A DNA stretch of 64,000 nt. It comes from Streptomyces alanosinicus. Its GTDB lineage: Bacteria > Actinomycetota > Actinomycetes > Streptomycetales > Streptomycetaceae. Position 1 is the first letter of the stretch, and every line of letters starts with the position of its first letter. Positions 33,442 to 42,546 of the stretch are shown here, piece after piece. The translations under genes and the position numbers were made by a program. The stretch lies in NCBI RefSeq assembly GCF_014650595.1, contig NZ_BMVG01000001.1, positions 682,001 to 746,000 of the forward strand. The letters are read 5' to 3'. Below the pieces are notes generated by a model. That model did not search any database. It was not told where the DNA came from and saw only the letters and a list, made by a program, of their open reading frames with translations.

Positions 33442-34932
33442 GTGGATCGCAGCACGCAGCTCACCGCCCGTCCCGCAGAGCGCGAGACCACCTACGGTCC
33501 CCCGGGCGCCCACGCGCCGGCCTTCGGTACGTCGCTGCACGTCAGAGCGGCCCGGGTGCTCGACGCGAACTGGACGGGCAGTTCGACGGTCCCCTCCCGG
33601 AACCTGTATCCGCACCAGTGGTCCTGGGACTCGGCGTTCATCGCGATCGGCCTTCGGCATGTCTCGCCGCGGCGGGCCCAGACCGAGCTGGAGACGCTGC
33701 TGGCCGCCCAGTGGGCCGACGGACGCGTCCCGCACATCGTCTTCAACCCCTCCGTACCGCTCGACGCCTACTTCCCGAGCCCCGACTTCTGGCGCTCCAC
33801 CACCGCCGGCCGCCCGGCGGGCGCTCCGCGCACCGTACAGACCTCGGGCATCGTGCAGCCACCGGTGCACGCGCTCGCGGCCTGGCTGGTGCACTGTGCC
33901 GACCCCGGGCTGTCCCGGGCGCGCGGCTTCCTGGCCCGGATGTACCCGCGGCTGGCCGCCTGGCACCGCTATCTGCTGCACCGCCGGGACCTGGGCGGCG
34001 CGGGCCTCGTGTCGGTCGTCCACCCCTGGGAGCAGGGCATGGACAACAGCCCCTGCTGGGACGCCCCGCTCGCCCGGATCGCCCCGGCCCCGGCCCGCTC
34101 CTTCCGCCGCGCCGACCTCGCCCACGGTGCGCCCGAGGACCGGCCGACGGATCTGGACTACGGGCGGTACGTGCGGCTGGCCGCGGACTACCGGGACGCC
34201 GGGTACGCCGACGGGGGCGGGGAGTTCGCCGTCGAGGACCCCGCGTTCAACGCCCTCCTCATCGCCTCCGAGCACGCGCTGGCCCGGATCGCCGGGGAAC
34301 TGGGCGCGGCCGGCACCGCCCGGCATGCCCGCGCCGACCGGCTGACGGCGGCACTGGTGCGACGGCTGTGGGACCCGGCTTCCGGGATGTTCCTGTGCCG
34401 GGACCTGCACGCCGGACGGCCGAATCACGAGCGGGGCGTGTCCGGGCTGGTGCCGTTGATTCTTCCCGGGCTGCCGCGGGAGATCGCCGCCGCGCTCGTG
34501 CGCACGCTGTGCGGACCGCACTTCGGGCTCGGCGGCCGCACCCGGCTCGTACCCAGCTACGACCTCCTCGGCGAGGCCTTCGACCCGCACCGGTACTGGC
34601 GCGGCCCGGCCTGGTTCAACACCGGCTGGCTGCTGGAACGGGGTCTGCGCGTGCACGGCGAGCGGGAGCGGGCCGACGCGCTGCGCACGGCCGTGCTACG
34701 CCTCGCCGAGGACACCGGTTTCGCGGAGTACGTCGACCCGTACACCGGCGCGGCCTGCGGCGCGACCGGCTTCGGCTGGACCGCCGCGCTCGCCCTCGAC
34801 CTGCACCACCAGGCACACCGGGACCTGCGGCAAGAGCTGCACAAAGACCTTCCCAAGCGCCCCGCCGAGGGCGTGTCCAAGGCGGCCACCGGCACGTTCG
34901 ACAAAAGGGACGAAGGAGGAGACCGGGGATGA
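33442..34932 (+). CDS. MGH1-type (GH63-like) glycoside hydrolase
   Basis: A 496-residue alpha/alpha-toroid enzyme. The motif NLYPHQWSWDSAFIAIGLRH near residue 55 and VHPWEQGMDNSPCWD near 195 are typical of the mannosylglycerate/glucosylglycerate hydrolase group of clan GH-G. GPAWFNTGWLLERGL and GATGFGWTAALALD complete the barrel. It has no signal peptide. The stop overlaps the start of the next gene (ATGA). The pair is divergent from a ROK regulator. The substrate may be a glycosylglycerate or a small alpha-glucoside, which I infer. Confidence 0.8.
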   Translation: MDRSTQLTARPAERETTYGPPGAHAPAFGTSLHVRAARVLDANWTGSSTVPSRNLYPHQWSWDSAFIAIGLRHVSPRRAQTELETLLAAQWADGRVPHIVFNPSVPLDAYFPSPDFWRSTTAGRPAGAPRTVQTSGIVQPPVHALAAWLVHCADPGLSRARGFLARMYPRLAAWHRYLLHRRDLGGAGLVSVVHPWEQGMDNSPCWDAPLARIAPAPARSFRRADLAHGAPEDRPTDLDYGRYVRLAADYRDAGYADGGGEFAVEDPAFNALLIASEHALARIAGELGAAGTARHARADRLTAALVRRLWDPASGMFLCRDLHAGRPNHERGVSGLVPLILPGLPREIAAALVRTLCGPHFGLGGRTRLVPSYDLLGEAFDPHRYWRGPAWFNTGWLLERGLRVHGERERADALRTAVLRLAEDTGFAEYVDPYTGAACGATGFGWTAALALDLHHQAHRDLRQELHKDLPKRPAEGVSKAATGTFDKRDEGGDRG

Positions 34933-36866
34933 CCGACCGGCATCATCTGCTCGTGCACGGGGCGACGTTCGCCGCCGTGGGCGACCGCGGGGACATCAGC
35001 GGAGTCCGGGGCAGCGGCGCCCCGGACGGGTTATTCGTACGGGACGCCCGGCATCTCAGCCGCTGGCAGCTCACCGTCGACGGGGCCGTGCCCGAGGTGC
35101 TCACCCCGGTCACCGACGGTGACGCGGCCCGCTGTGTGCTGGTCCCGCGCGGCGGCCGGCAGGAGCCCGCCGCACACACCCTCTTCCGCCGGCAGGCCGT
35201 CGGTGACAGCTCGTTCGTGGAGTCGCTGCGGGTGACCAGCAACCGCCCGGAGCCGACCACGGTCCGGCTCGCCATCACGGCCGACGCCGACTTCACCGAC
35301 CAGTTCGAACTCCGCGCCGACCACCGCACCTACGCCAAGCCCGGCGCCGTACGCTCCCGCGAGGTCCTCGACGACGGCATCGAGTTCACCTACCGGCGCG
35401 CCGAGTGGCGCTCCCGTACGACCATCACGGCCGATCCCGCTCCCGACGCCGTGGAGGAGACCGGTACCGGCGCCCGGCGCCTGGTGTGGACCCTCGGCCT
35501 GGACCCGCACGGCACGACCGAGGTGCTGCTCCGGGTGATCGCCCGCCCGCACGGCGAGAAGCGCGCCCTGCGCGTGCCCCGCGACCCGGCGGCTGTGCAC
35601 GAGCAACTCCTCACCACAGAAGGGGAGTTCATGGAGGACGTGGCCTTCCCGACCGGCTGGCCGGAGCTGGCGGCCGCCTGCGCGCGGGGCCTCGCCGACC
35701 TCGCCGCGCTCCAGGTGCCGGCCACCGGGGTCGACGGTGAGGACCTGCGCGTCCCGGCCGGCGGAGCCCCCTGGTTCCTCGCCCTCCTCGCCCGCGACGC
35801 CCTGCTCACCTCCCTGTTCGCGCTGCCGTACCGCCCGGAACTGGCCGCCGCCACGCTGCCCGCGCTCGCCGCGACCCAGGCGACCGGCACCGGCCCGTTC
35901 CCGGTCGCCCAGCCCGGCAAGATCGTGCACGAGGTGCGCCACGGCGAGCTGGCGCACTTCGGGCAGGTGCCGTTCCGGCGGTACTACGGCTCGGTCGACG
36001 CGACCCCGCTGTTCCTGATCCTGCTCGGCGCGTATGCCGAACGGACCGGGGACACCGAGCCCGCCCGGCGCCTGGAGCAGCACGCGCGTGCCGCCGTCGG
36101 CTGGATGCTGGACCACGGCGGGCTGACCTCGCGCGGCTATCTCGTCTACCGCGCCGACGAGGGCGGCCTCGCCAACCAGAACTGGAAGGACTCCCCCGGC
36201 GCGATCTGCTGCGCCGACGGCAGCCGGCCCACCGGCGCGGTCATGGCGGCCGGCGCGCAGGGCTACGCGTACGACGCGCTGCGCCGCACGACATGGCTGG
36301 CGCGCACGGTGTGGGGCGACGAGACGTACGCGGCGCTGCTGGAGCAGGCGGCGGCCGATCTGCGGGACCGTTTCCAGCGGGACTTCTGGATGCGGGAGCA
36401 CTCCTTCCCGGCGCTGGCGCTGGACGGCAAGGGCCGCCAGATCGACGCGCTGGCCTCCGACGCCGGGCATCTGCTGTGGTCCGGGCTGCTGGACAAGGAG
36501 TACGGCGAGGTGGTGGGCCGGCGGCTGCTGGAGCCGGACTTCTTCTCGGGCTGGGGCGTGCGGACGCTGGCCGCGGGGCAGGCGGCGTACCACCCCCTGT
36601 CGTATCACCGGGGTTCTGTGTGGCCGCACGACAACGCGCTGATCACGCTGGGGCTGGCGCGGTACGGGCTGCATGACGAGGCCCGTACGGTGGCGCGTTC
36701 GCTGGTCGACGCGGCGACGGTGGCGGGGAATCGGCTGCCGGAGGTTCTGGCCGGGTACGGGAGGGACACGCATCCGGAGCCGGTGCCGTATCCGCATGCG
36801 TGTGTGCGGGAATCGCGGTCGGCCGCGGTACCGCTCGCGCTGCTGTCGGCGGTGGGGGGTGGGTAG
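34929..36866 (+). CDS. Glycogen-debranching-type amylo-alpha-1,6-glucosidase
   Basis: A 645-residue cytoplasmic protein. The N-terminal 200 residues are a GDE_N-bis domain (GLFVRDARHLSRWQLTVDG). The catalytic toroid follows with APWFLALLARDALLTSLFAL, FRRYYGSVDATPLFLILLG, NQNWKDSPGAICCADG and YHRGSVWPHDNALITLG. Translational coupling to the preceding hydrolase suggests a shared pathway for an alpha-glucan or glucoside. Regulation by the divergent ROK protein is likely. Specificity is not known. Confidence 0.85.
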   Translation: MTDRHHLLVHGATFAAVGDRGDISGVRGSGAPDGLFVRDARHLSRWQLTVDGAVPEVLTPVTDGDAARCVLVPRGGRQEPAAHTLFRRQAVGDSSFVESLRVTSNRPEPTTVRLAITADADFTDQFELRADHRTYAKPGAVRSREVLDDGIEFTYRRAEWRSRTTITADPAPDAVEETGTGARRLVWTLGLDPHGTTEVLLRVIARPHGEKRALRVPRDPAAVHEQLLTTEGEFMEDVAFPTGWPELAAACARGLADLAALQVPATGVDGEDLRVPAGGAPWFLALLARDALLTSLFALPYRPELAAATLPALAATQATGTGPFPVAQPGKIVHEVRHGELAHFGQVPFRRYYGSVDATPLFLILLGAYAERTGDTEPARRLEQHARAAVGWMLDHGGLTSRGYLVYRADEGGLANQNWKDSPGAICCADGSRPTGAVMAAGAQGYAYDALRRTTWLARTVWGDETYAALLEQAAADLRDRFQRDFWMREHSFPALALDGKGRQIDALASDAGHLLWSGLLDKEYGEVVGRRLLEPDFFSGWGVRTLAAGQAAYHPLSYHRGSVWPHDNALITLGLARYGLHDEARTVARSLVDAATVAGNRLPEVLAGYGRDTHPEPVPYPHACVRESRSAAVPLALLSAVGGG

Positions 36867-36889
36867 CGCCGTTGTCTGGTGCGGGTGCG

Positions 36890-36924
36890 TCGTGGCTTGT
36901 CGCGCAGTTCCCCGCGCCCCTTAG
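36890..36924 (+). repeat. Common Streptomyces intergenic repeat
   Basis: The segment from GTCGTGGCTTGTCGCGCAGT through CCCCGCGCCCCTTA is a sequence I recall as recurring after genes in many Streptomyces genomes. It lies just past the debranching enzyme stop. Its role is unknown; it may be transcribed as part of the 3' end. Confidence 0.5.
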
Positions 36925-37022
36925 GGAGTTGTATTTGCCCGGTGTTTGCAATGACCTGTGAACAGGGGTCGGAGTGTGGTCGTACGAGACGGCGTCACGG
37001 GTGTCGTACGGAAGGACCTCGG

Positions 37023-38828
37023 GTGTCTCAGGACACGAGCATGCGCCAGCTGGAAACCGAAGCACCGGACGACGACGCCCCCGTCGAAGCGCCCGTTCCC
37101 CGGCCCGCCCGGCGGCCGTCGGCCGCCCGGCTCCGGCAGCCCTGGGACGCGTTGCGGATGTACCCGCGGCGCTGGCGGGAGCGGCATCCGGCGGCTGCCC
37201 GGGGGCTGTCCGTCGGCGTCAGCGTGTTCGCCGCCGTTCTCGTCGTCGCCGCGCTGGTGATGCCGAACTCCCTGACGCAGCTGGACCCTTCGGCGTTCGT
37301 GCGGATACCGGCGGAAGCCGTGATCGGGGCCGCGGTGATGATCGCGCTGCCGCGCCGGCCGCGGATGGCGCTGGCGGCCGTGTCCGGGGTCGCGCTGGCC
37401 GCGATGACCGTGCTGAACGTGCTCGACATGGGCTTCAAGCAGTATCTCGGCCGGGGCTTCAACGTCGTTCTCGACTGGAGCCTGTTCGGCGACGCGGAGT
37501 CCTATCTGGAGGACTCGGTCGGCCGTACGGAGACCCTGGCCGTCGTGGCCGGGGTGATCGCCTTCGTACTGCTGCTCTTCGCGCTGCTGGCGCTGTCCAT
37601 GGTCCGGCTGGGCAATCTGCTCGCCCGGCACACCGGCATCGCGACCCGGGGCACGCTGATCGCCGGGGTCGTCTGGATCACCTGCTCCTCGCTCGGCCTC
37701 CAGCTGTCGGGCGTGCCGCTCGCCGCCGACAGCACCGCCACCGCGCTGAAGGCCCAGGCCCGTCTGGTGTCGGCCACGCTCAAGGACGAGGCCGAGTTCC
37801 GGAAGGTGGCCAAGGTCGACGCCTTCGGGAACACCCCGGGCAGCCAGCTGGTCCCGGATCTGCGCGGCAAGGACATGATCTTCACGTTCATCGAGAGCTA
37901 CGGCCGCAGCGCGGTCGAGGACCCGATCATGGCGCCCGGCGTCGACAGCACCCTCGACGCCCGTACCAAGGCGCTGGCCAAGGCCGGTTTCCACGCCAAG
38001 AGCGGCTGGCTGACCTCGGCGACGTACGGCGGCAGCAGCTGGCTCGGCCACTCCACCACCATGTCGGGCCTGTGGATCAGCAACCAGCAGCGCTACCGCA
38101 CCGTCATGGCGAGCGACCACCTCAGCCTGACCGAGGCGTTCAAGAAGACCGGCGCCTTCGACACCGTCGGTGTCATGCCGGGCGTGCAGAAGGCGTGGCC
38201 GGAGCAGAAGTGGTACGGCCTGGACAAGGTCTACAACGCCTTCGAACTCGGCTACAAGGGACCGAAGTTCAGCTGGTCGACCATGCCGGACCAGTACACG
38301 CTCCAGCAGTACCAGGACCGCGTGCACAGCAAGCAGCCGGCCGACGGCAAGTCACGGATGTCCTTCCTCATCCTGACCTCCAGCCACCAGCCCTGGGCGC
38401 CGATCCCGAAGATGGTTCCCTGGAACCAGCTGGGCGACGGCTCGGTCTTCAACGGCATCGAGAAGGCCGGCAACCCGTCCTCCTACACCCTCACCGACGA
38501 CACGCACTCCAAGCAGGAGTACGGCAAGTCCATCCAGTACTCGGTGACGGCGCTGACCGAGTGGCTGGAGCGCTACGGCAACGAGAACACCGTGCTGGTC
38601 TTCCTCGGCGACCACCAGCCCAACGCCCACGCCAGCGGCAACCACGCCAGCCGCGACGTGCCGGTCGCGATCGTCGCCAAGGACCCGAAGCTCCTCGCCA
38701 AGACCGACAGCTGGGGCTGGAGTGACGGCCTGCGCCCCGCCCACAACGCGCCGGTGTGGAAGATGAGCGCGTTCCGGGACCGGTTCCTGACCGCGTACGG
38801 CTCGACTCCGCACCCGAAGAAGGGCTGA
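37023..38828 (+). CDS. LtaS/MdoB-like sulfatase-fold membrane protein
   Basis: A 601-residue protein. An N-terminal cytoplasmic tail rich in Pro and Arg is followed by about five membrane spans (residues 60-230) and an extracellular alkaline-phosphatase-type domain. This has DMIFTFIESYGRSAVEDP (metal-binding Glu), TYGGSSWLGHSTTMSGLW (nucleophile region) and VFLGDHQPNAHASGNHASRDV (Asp-His metal site). The family transfers phosphoglycerol or phosphoethanolamine groups to envelope polymers. In Streptomyces it could act in lipoteichoic-acid-like or other envelope decoration. Start: GTG with AAGGA; an ATG six codons later is an alternative. Confidence 0.82.
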   Translation: MSQDTSMRQLETEAPDDDAPVEAPVPRPARRPSAARLRQPWDALRMYPRRWRERHPAAARGLSVGVSVFAAVLVVAALVMPNSLTQLDPSAFVRIPAEAVIGAAVMIALPRRPRMALAAVSGVALAAMTVLNVLDMGFKQYLGRGFNVVLDWSLFGDAESYLEDSVGRTETLAVVAGVIAFVLLLFALLALSMVRLGNLLARHTGIATRGTLIAGVVWITCSSLGLQLSGVPLAADSTATALKAQARLVSATLKDEAEFRKVAKVDAFGNTPGSQLVPDLRGKDMIFTFIESYGRSAVEDPIMAPGVDSTLDARTKALAKAGFHAKSGWLTSATYGGSSWLGHSTTMSGLWISNQQRYRTVMASDHLSLTEAFKKTGAFDTVGVMPGVQKAWPEQKWYGLDKVYNAFELGYKGPKFSWSTMPDQYTLQQYQDRVHSKQPADGKSRMSFLILTSSHQPWAPIPKMVPWNQLGDGSVFNGIEKAGNPSSYTLTDDTHSKQEYGKSIQYSVTALTEWLERYGNENTVLVFLGDHQPNAHASGNHASRDVPVAIVAKDPKLLAKTDSWGWSDGLRPAHNAPVWKMSAFRDRFLTAYGSTPHPKKG

Positions 38829-39962
38829 TCAGCCGCCGGAGGTGGCCAGCTCGGCGTCCTCGCTCACGCCCGCGCAGTCGTAGGGATCCTTCAGCCAGCC
38901 GTCCGGCAGCACCACGCGGTTGTTGCCGGACGTACGGCCGCGCGGGCCGTCGGCGCCGACGGGCCAGGGCTGGTCGAGGTCCAGCTCGTCCAGGCCCGCC
39001 CGCAGCTCGGCCAGCGACGAGGTGATCGCGAGCCGCTTACGCATCTCGGAGCCGACGGCGAAGCCCTTCAGGTACCAGGCGACGTGCTTGCGGAAGTCGA
39101 TCACGCCCTTGGACTCGTCGCCGATCCACTCCCCGAGCAGTCCGGCATGGCGGACCATGACCTCGGCGACCTCCCGCAGCGCGGGCCGCGCGAGATCCCC
39201 GGTACGCCCCTCGAAGGCGGCGACCAGATCCGCGAACAGCCACGGCCGCCCCAGGCAGCCACGGCCCACGACCACCCCGTCGCAGCCGGTCTCGCGGACC
39301 ATCCGCAGCGCGTCCTCGGCCGACCAGATGTCGCCGTTGCCGAGGACGGGGATCTCCGGGACGTGCTCCTTCAGGCGCGCGATGGCCTCCCAGTCGGCGG
39401 TGCCGCCGTAGTGCTGGGCCGTCGTACGGCCGTGCAGGGCGATGGCCGTGACGCCCTCCTCGACGGCGATACGGCCGGCGTCGAGGTAGGTGATGTGATC
39501 GTCGTCGATGCCCTTGCGCATCTTCATCGTGACGGGAAGGTCACCGGCCCCGCTCACGGCCTCCCGGAGGATCGCCCGCAGCAGGTTCCGCTTGTACGGC
39601 AGCGCGGATCCGCCGCCCTTCCTGGTCACCTTCGGGACCGGGCAGCCGAAGTTCAGGTCGATGTGGTCGGCCAGGTCCTCCTCCGCGATCATGCGGACGG
39701 CCTTGCCGACGGTCGCCGGGTCGACGCCGTACAGCTGGATCGAACGCGGCTGCTCGCTCGCGTCGAACCTGATCAGCTGCATGGTCTTCTCGTTGCGCTC
39801 GACCAGCGCCCGGGTCGTGATCATCTCGCTCACGAACAGCCCCTTGCCGCCGCTGAACTCCCTGCACAGGGTGCGGAAGGGCGCGTTGGTGATGCCCGCC
39901 ATGGGTGCGAGCACGACGGGCGGTGTCACGGCGTGCGGGCCGATGGAGAGCGGGTGGGTCAT
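38829..39962 (-). CDS. dusB: tRNA-dihydrouridine synthase
   Basis: A 377-residue FMN enzyme that reduces uridines in tRNA D-loops. The FMN barrel begins VVLAPMAGITNAPFRTLCREFSG. The catalytic cysteine is C107 in DLNFGCPVPKVTRKGGGSAL. IALHGRTTAQHY, VLGNGDIWSAEDA and GVVVGRGCLGRPWLF are all in place. The last 60 residues form the helical tRNA-binding domain (HVAWYLKGF). The stop nearly abuts the convergent LtaS-like gene. Normal length for the DusB family. Confidence 0.95.
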   Translation of the reverse strand: MTHPLSIGPHAVTPPVVLAPMAGITNAPFRTLCREFSGGKGLFVSEMITTRALVERNEKTMQLIRFDASEQPRSIQLYGVDPATVGKAVRMIAEEDLADHIDLNFGCPVPKVTRKGGGSALPYKRNLLRAILREAVSGAGDLPVTMKMRKGIDDDHITYLDAGRIAVEEGVTAIALHGRTTAQHYGGTADWEAIARLKEHVPEIPVLGNGDIWSAEDALRMVRETGCDGVVVGRGCLGRPWLFADLVAAFEGRTGDLARPALREVAEVMVRHAGLLGEWIGDESKGVIDFRKHVAWYLKGFAVGSEMRKRLAITSSLAELRAGLDELDLDQPWPVGADGPRGRTSGNNRVVLPDGWLKDPYDCAGVSEDAELATSGG

Positions 39963-40021
39963 CAGACGGCTCCGGGGCGGACGTACGGCGGATACAGCGC
40001 AAGGCAAGGAACCATTGTCCC

Positions 40022-40954
40022 TCACCCGGCGGCCCACTCGTCCGCCGGCCGCTCGTCGGCCGGCTCCGCCGGCACCGCCAGCCGCTCCAGCTGCTCCAGC
40101 CGCTCCTCGCTCTCCTCGTCGGCGGGGATGTACGCGACCACGCGGTGGGCCGGTGACTGTGGCGCCAGCCACATATTGCGGTGCTCCAGCCGGATCAGTC
40201 CGACGACCGGGTGCCGGTACCGCTTGACGTGCGGGGACATCGGCGCGACCTCGTGCCGTTCCCACAGCTCGCGGAACTCCCCGGAGACCGCCAGCAGCCC
40301 CGCCAGCCGCTCCTTCCACGCGGGCTCGGCCACATGCTCGGCCATGGCCGCCCGGTACTTGGCGATCAGGTCCCGCAGCATCTCGTCCCGGTCGAGGAAG
40401 TCCCGCTTCCAGCGCTCGCTGGTGGTCAGCAGCCACAGACAGTTCCGCTCGGCCGGGGGCAGCTCGGCGGGGTCGCCGAAGACCTGGGCGAAGGGACGGT
40501 TGGCGACGAGGACGTCGTACCGGGCGTTCTGCAGGGAGGCCGGGTAGGGCGCGAGCCGTTCGACGATCTTCCGTGCGGAGGTGGAGGCGACCGGGCACTC
40601 GGGGTCGACGCGCGGGTCGACGGCCGCGGCGAGGGCGAAGAGATGGGCGCGCTCGGCGGGGTCCATGAGCAGGGCGCGGGCGACGGCGTCCAGCACCTGG
40701 GCGGAGACATGGGTGGCACGGGCCTGCTCGATCCAGGTGTACCAGGTGACGCCGACCGCGGAGAGCTGGGCGACCTCCTCCCGGCGCAGTCCAGGCGTAC
40801 GGCGGCGCGGTCCGCGAGGCAGGCCGACCTGCTCCGGGGTGATGCGCTCGCGGCGGCTGCGCAGGAAGGCGGCCAGTTCGCGGCGCCGGATCTGCCGCGC
40901 CCTCGGCTGCTGGGCCGGCTGCTGCGTGCGGTGTTCCGGCGCTGCGATGCTCAT
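40022..40954 (-). CDS. XRE regulator with MmyB-like ligand domain
   Basis: A 310-residue protein. The HTH is ELAAFLRSRRERITPEQVGL through VGVTWYTWIEQAR; the C-terminal 180 residues match the MmyB-like domain (NARYDVLVANRPFAQVFGD). It is divergent from an MFS exporter, a standard arrangement for drug-resistance regulators in Streptomyces. A paralogous pair lies at 46.6-49 kb. Both intergenic regions share CTGGTACCCG. Confidence 0.88.
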   Translation of the reverse strand: MSIAAPEHRTQQPAQQPRARQIRRRELAAFLRSRRERITPEQVGLPRGPRRRTPGLRREEVAQLSAVGVTWYTWIEQARATHVSAQVLDAVARALLMDPAERAHLFALAAAVDPRVDPECPVASTSARKIVERLAPYPASLQNARYDVLVANRPFAQVFGDPAELPPAERNCLWLLTTSERWKRDFLDRDEMLRDLIAKYRAAMAEHVAEPAWKERLAGLLAVSGEFRELWERHEVAPMSPHVKRYRHPVVGLIRLEHRNMWLAPQSPAHRVVAYIPADEESEERLEQLERLAVPAEPADERPADEWAAG

Positions 40955-41019
40955 GGTGCAAGGGTGCCGTGCCCGCGTACCCCGGTGCCAGGTGGTGCCG
41001 GTACCTGGATGAGCACCGC

Positions 41020-41030
41020 CTGGTACCCGG
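41020..41030. promoter_or_regulatory. Shared CTGGTACCCG site, module 1
   Basis: CTGGTACCCGG lies 26 bases before the MFS start. A partner CCGGTACCTGG is found 20 bases upstream (41000), giving an imperfect inverted repeat. The same decamer occurs in the intergenic region of the second module. Confidence 0.5.
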
Positions 41031-41055
41031 CTGGGAGCTGTCCCAGAGTCGGGGC

Positions 41056-42480
41056 GTGACCACGACGACCTCGCTCCGGACCGGAGCCCCGCCCCGCGGC
41101 CTGACCCCGCTCGGCCTGCTGACCCTGCTGCTCGGGACCGCGCTCCCGATGATCGACTTCTTTATCGTCAATGTCGCGCTGCCGACGATCGAGCACGATC
41201 TGCACGCCTCGCCGGCCACGCTGGAGATGGTGGTGGCCGGGTACGCGGTGGCGTACGCCGTGCTGCTCGTCCTCGGCGGCCGGCTCGGCGACGGCCACGG
41301 CCGGCGGCGGCTGTTCCTGTGGGGCGTGGCCGGCTTCGGGCTGACCTCGCTGGCCTGCGGGCTGGCGCCGAGCGCCGGCTGGCTGGTGGCGGCGCGGATC
41401 GCGCAGGGCGCCGCCTCGGCGGCGCTGCTGCCGCAGGTGCTCGCCACCCTGCACGCGACGACGTCCGGGGAGCGGCGGGCCCGCGCGGTCGCGCTGTACG
41501 GCTCGGTCGGCGGGGTGTCCGTGGTGCTCGGGCAGGTGCTGGGCGGGGTGCTGGTGGCCGCCGACCTGGCGGGCACCGGCTGGCGCGCGGTGTTCCTGGT
41601 GAACGTGCCGGTGGCGGCCTGTGCCCTGGTCTGCGCGAGGCGGGCGGTGCCGGAGAGCCGGGCGGAGCGCCCGGCACGCGGAGACCTCGCCGGTACGGCG
41701 CTGCTGGCGGCGACGCTGATCGCGCTGCTGCTGCCGCTGACCGAGGGCCGGGCGGCGGGCTGGCCGCTGTGGTCGGTGCTGCTGCTGTGCGCGACGCCGT
41801 TGCTCGCGGCGGGGTTCTACGGCGTGGAGCGGCGGGGCGAGCGGACCGGCGGCAGCCCCTTGCTGCCGCCGTCCCTGCTGACCGCCCCGGAGGTGCGCCG
41901 GGGCCTGCTGCTGGGTCTGCCGGTGTTCATCGGCTTCGCGGGCTGGATGTTCGTGAGCGCGGTGACGCTGCAGCAGGGCCTGGGATACGGGGCGCTCGGG
42001 GCGGGGCTGACGCTGGTGCCGATGGGGGTGGCGCAGTTCGCGGCGTCGATGCTGGCGCCGCGTGCCGTACGGCGGCTGGGCGGGCGTGCGGTGACGCTGG
42101 CGGCGGCGGTGCACATCGCGGGTCTGGCGACGGTGACGGCGACCGCGCTGCTGGGCCCGTGGCCGCGGCTGAGCCCGCTCGCCCTCGCCCCGGGCCTGGT
42201 GCTGTGCGGGCTGGGCCAGGGACTCCAGCTCCCCCTCTACTACCGGATCCTGCTGGCGGCGATCCCGGCGCGGCTGGCGGGCGCGGGCAGTGGGCTGGCG
42301 GCCACGCTCCAGCAGTCGTGCCTGGCCGTCGGTGTCGCGACGCTCGGCTCGCTGTTCCTGTCCCTCGTCCCCGGCCTCGGTATGCGTCAGGCGCTGGCGG
42401 TGGTGCTGGCGGTGCAGGCGGCGGGGCTGCTGGGGCTGGGATGGCTCGGTCTGCGACTGCCCCGAGCGAAGATCATGTAG
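41056..42480 (+). CDS. MFS exporter, module 1
   Basis: A 474-residue DHA2-type transporter with about 14 spans. LPMIDFFIVNVALPTIEHDL, VAGYAVAYAVLLVLGGRLGD and GRRRLF (motif A) are visible. The GTG start is the codon that fits the family N-terminus; an in-frame ATG 87 bases upstream lies in the operator region. It is divergent from an MmyB-type regulator gene. Close in sequence to the transporter at 47.6 kb. Confidence 0.88.
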   Translation: MTTTTSLRTGAPPRGLTPLGLLTLLLGTALPMIDFFIVNVALPTIEHDLHASPATLEMVVAGYAVAYAVLLVLGGRLGDGHGRRRLFLWGVAGFGLTSLACGLAPSAGWLVAARIAQGAASAALLPQVLATLHATTSGERRARAVALYGSVGGVSVVLGQVLGGVLVAADLAGTGWRAVFLVNVPVAACALVCARRAVPESRAERPARGDLAGTALLAATLIALLLPLTEGRAAGWPLWSVLLLCATPLLAAGFYGVERRGERTGGSPLLPPSLLTAPEVRRGLLLGLPVFIGFAGWMFVSAVTLQQGLGYGALGAGLTLVPMGVAQFAASMLAPRAVRRLGGRAVTLAAAVHIAGLATVTATALLGPWPRLSPLALAPGLVLCGLGQGLQLPLYYRILLAAIPARLAGAGSGLAATLQQSCLAVGVATLGSLFLSLVPGLGMRQALAVVLAVQAAGLLGLGWLGLRLPRAKIM

Positions 42481-42546
42481 CGGATACGCGGCAGATGTAG
42501 CGGTCATTAGTTAGACACACTATTGAAGTAGGCGTACGCTGACGCC

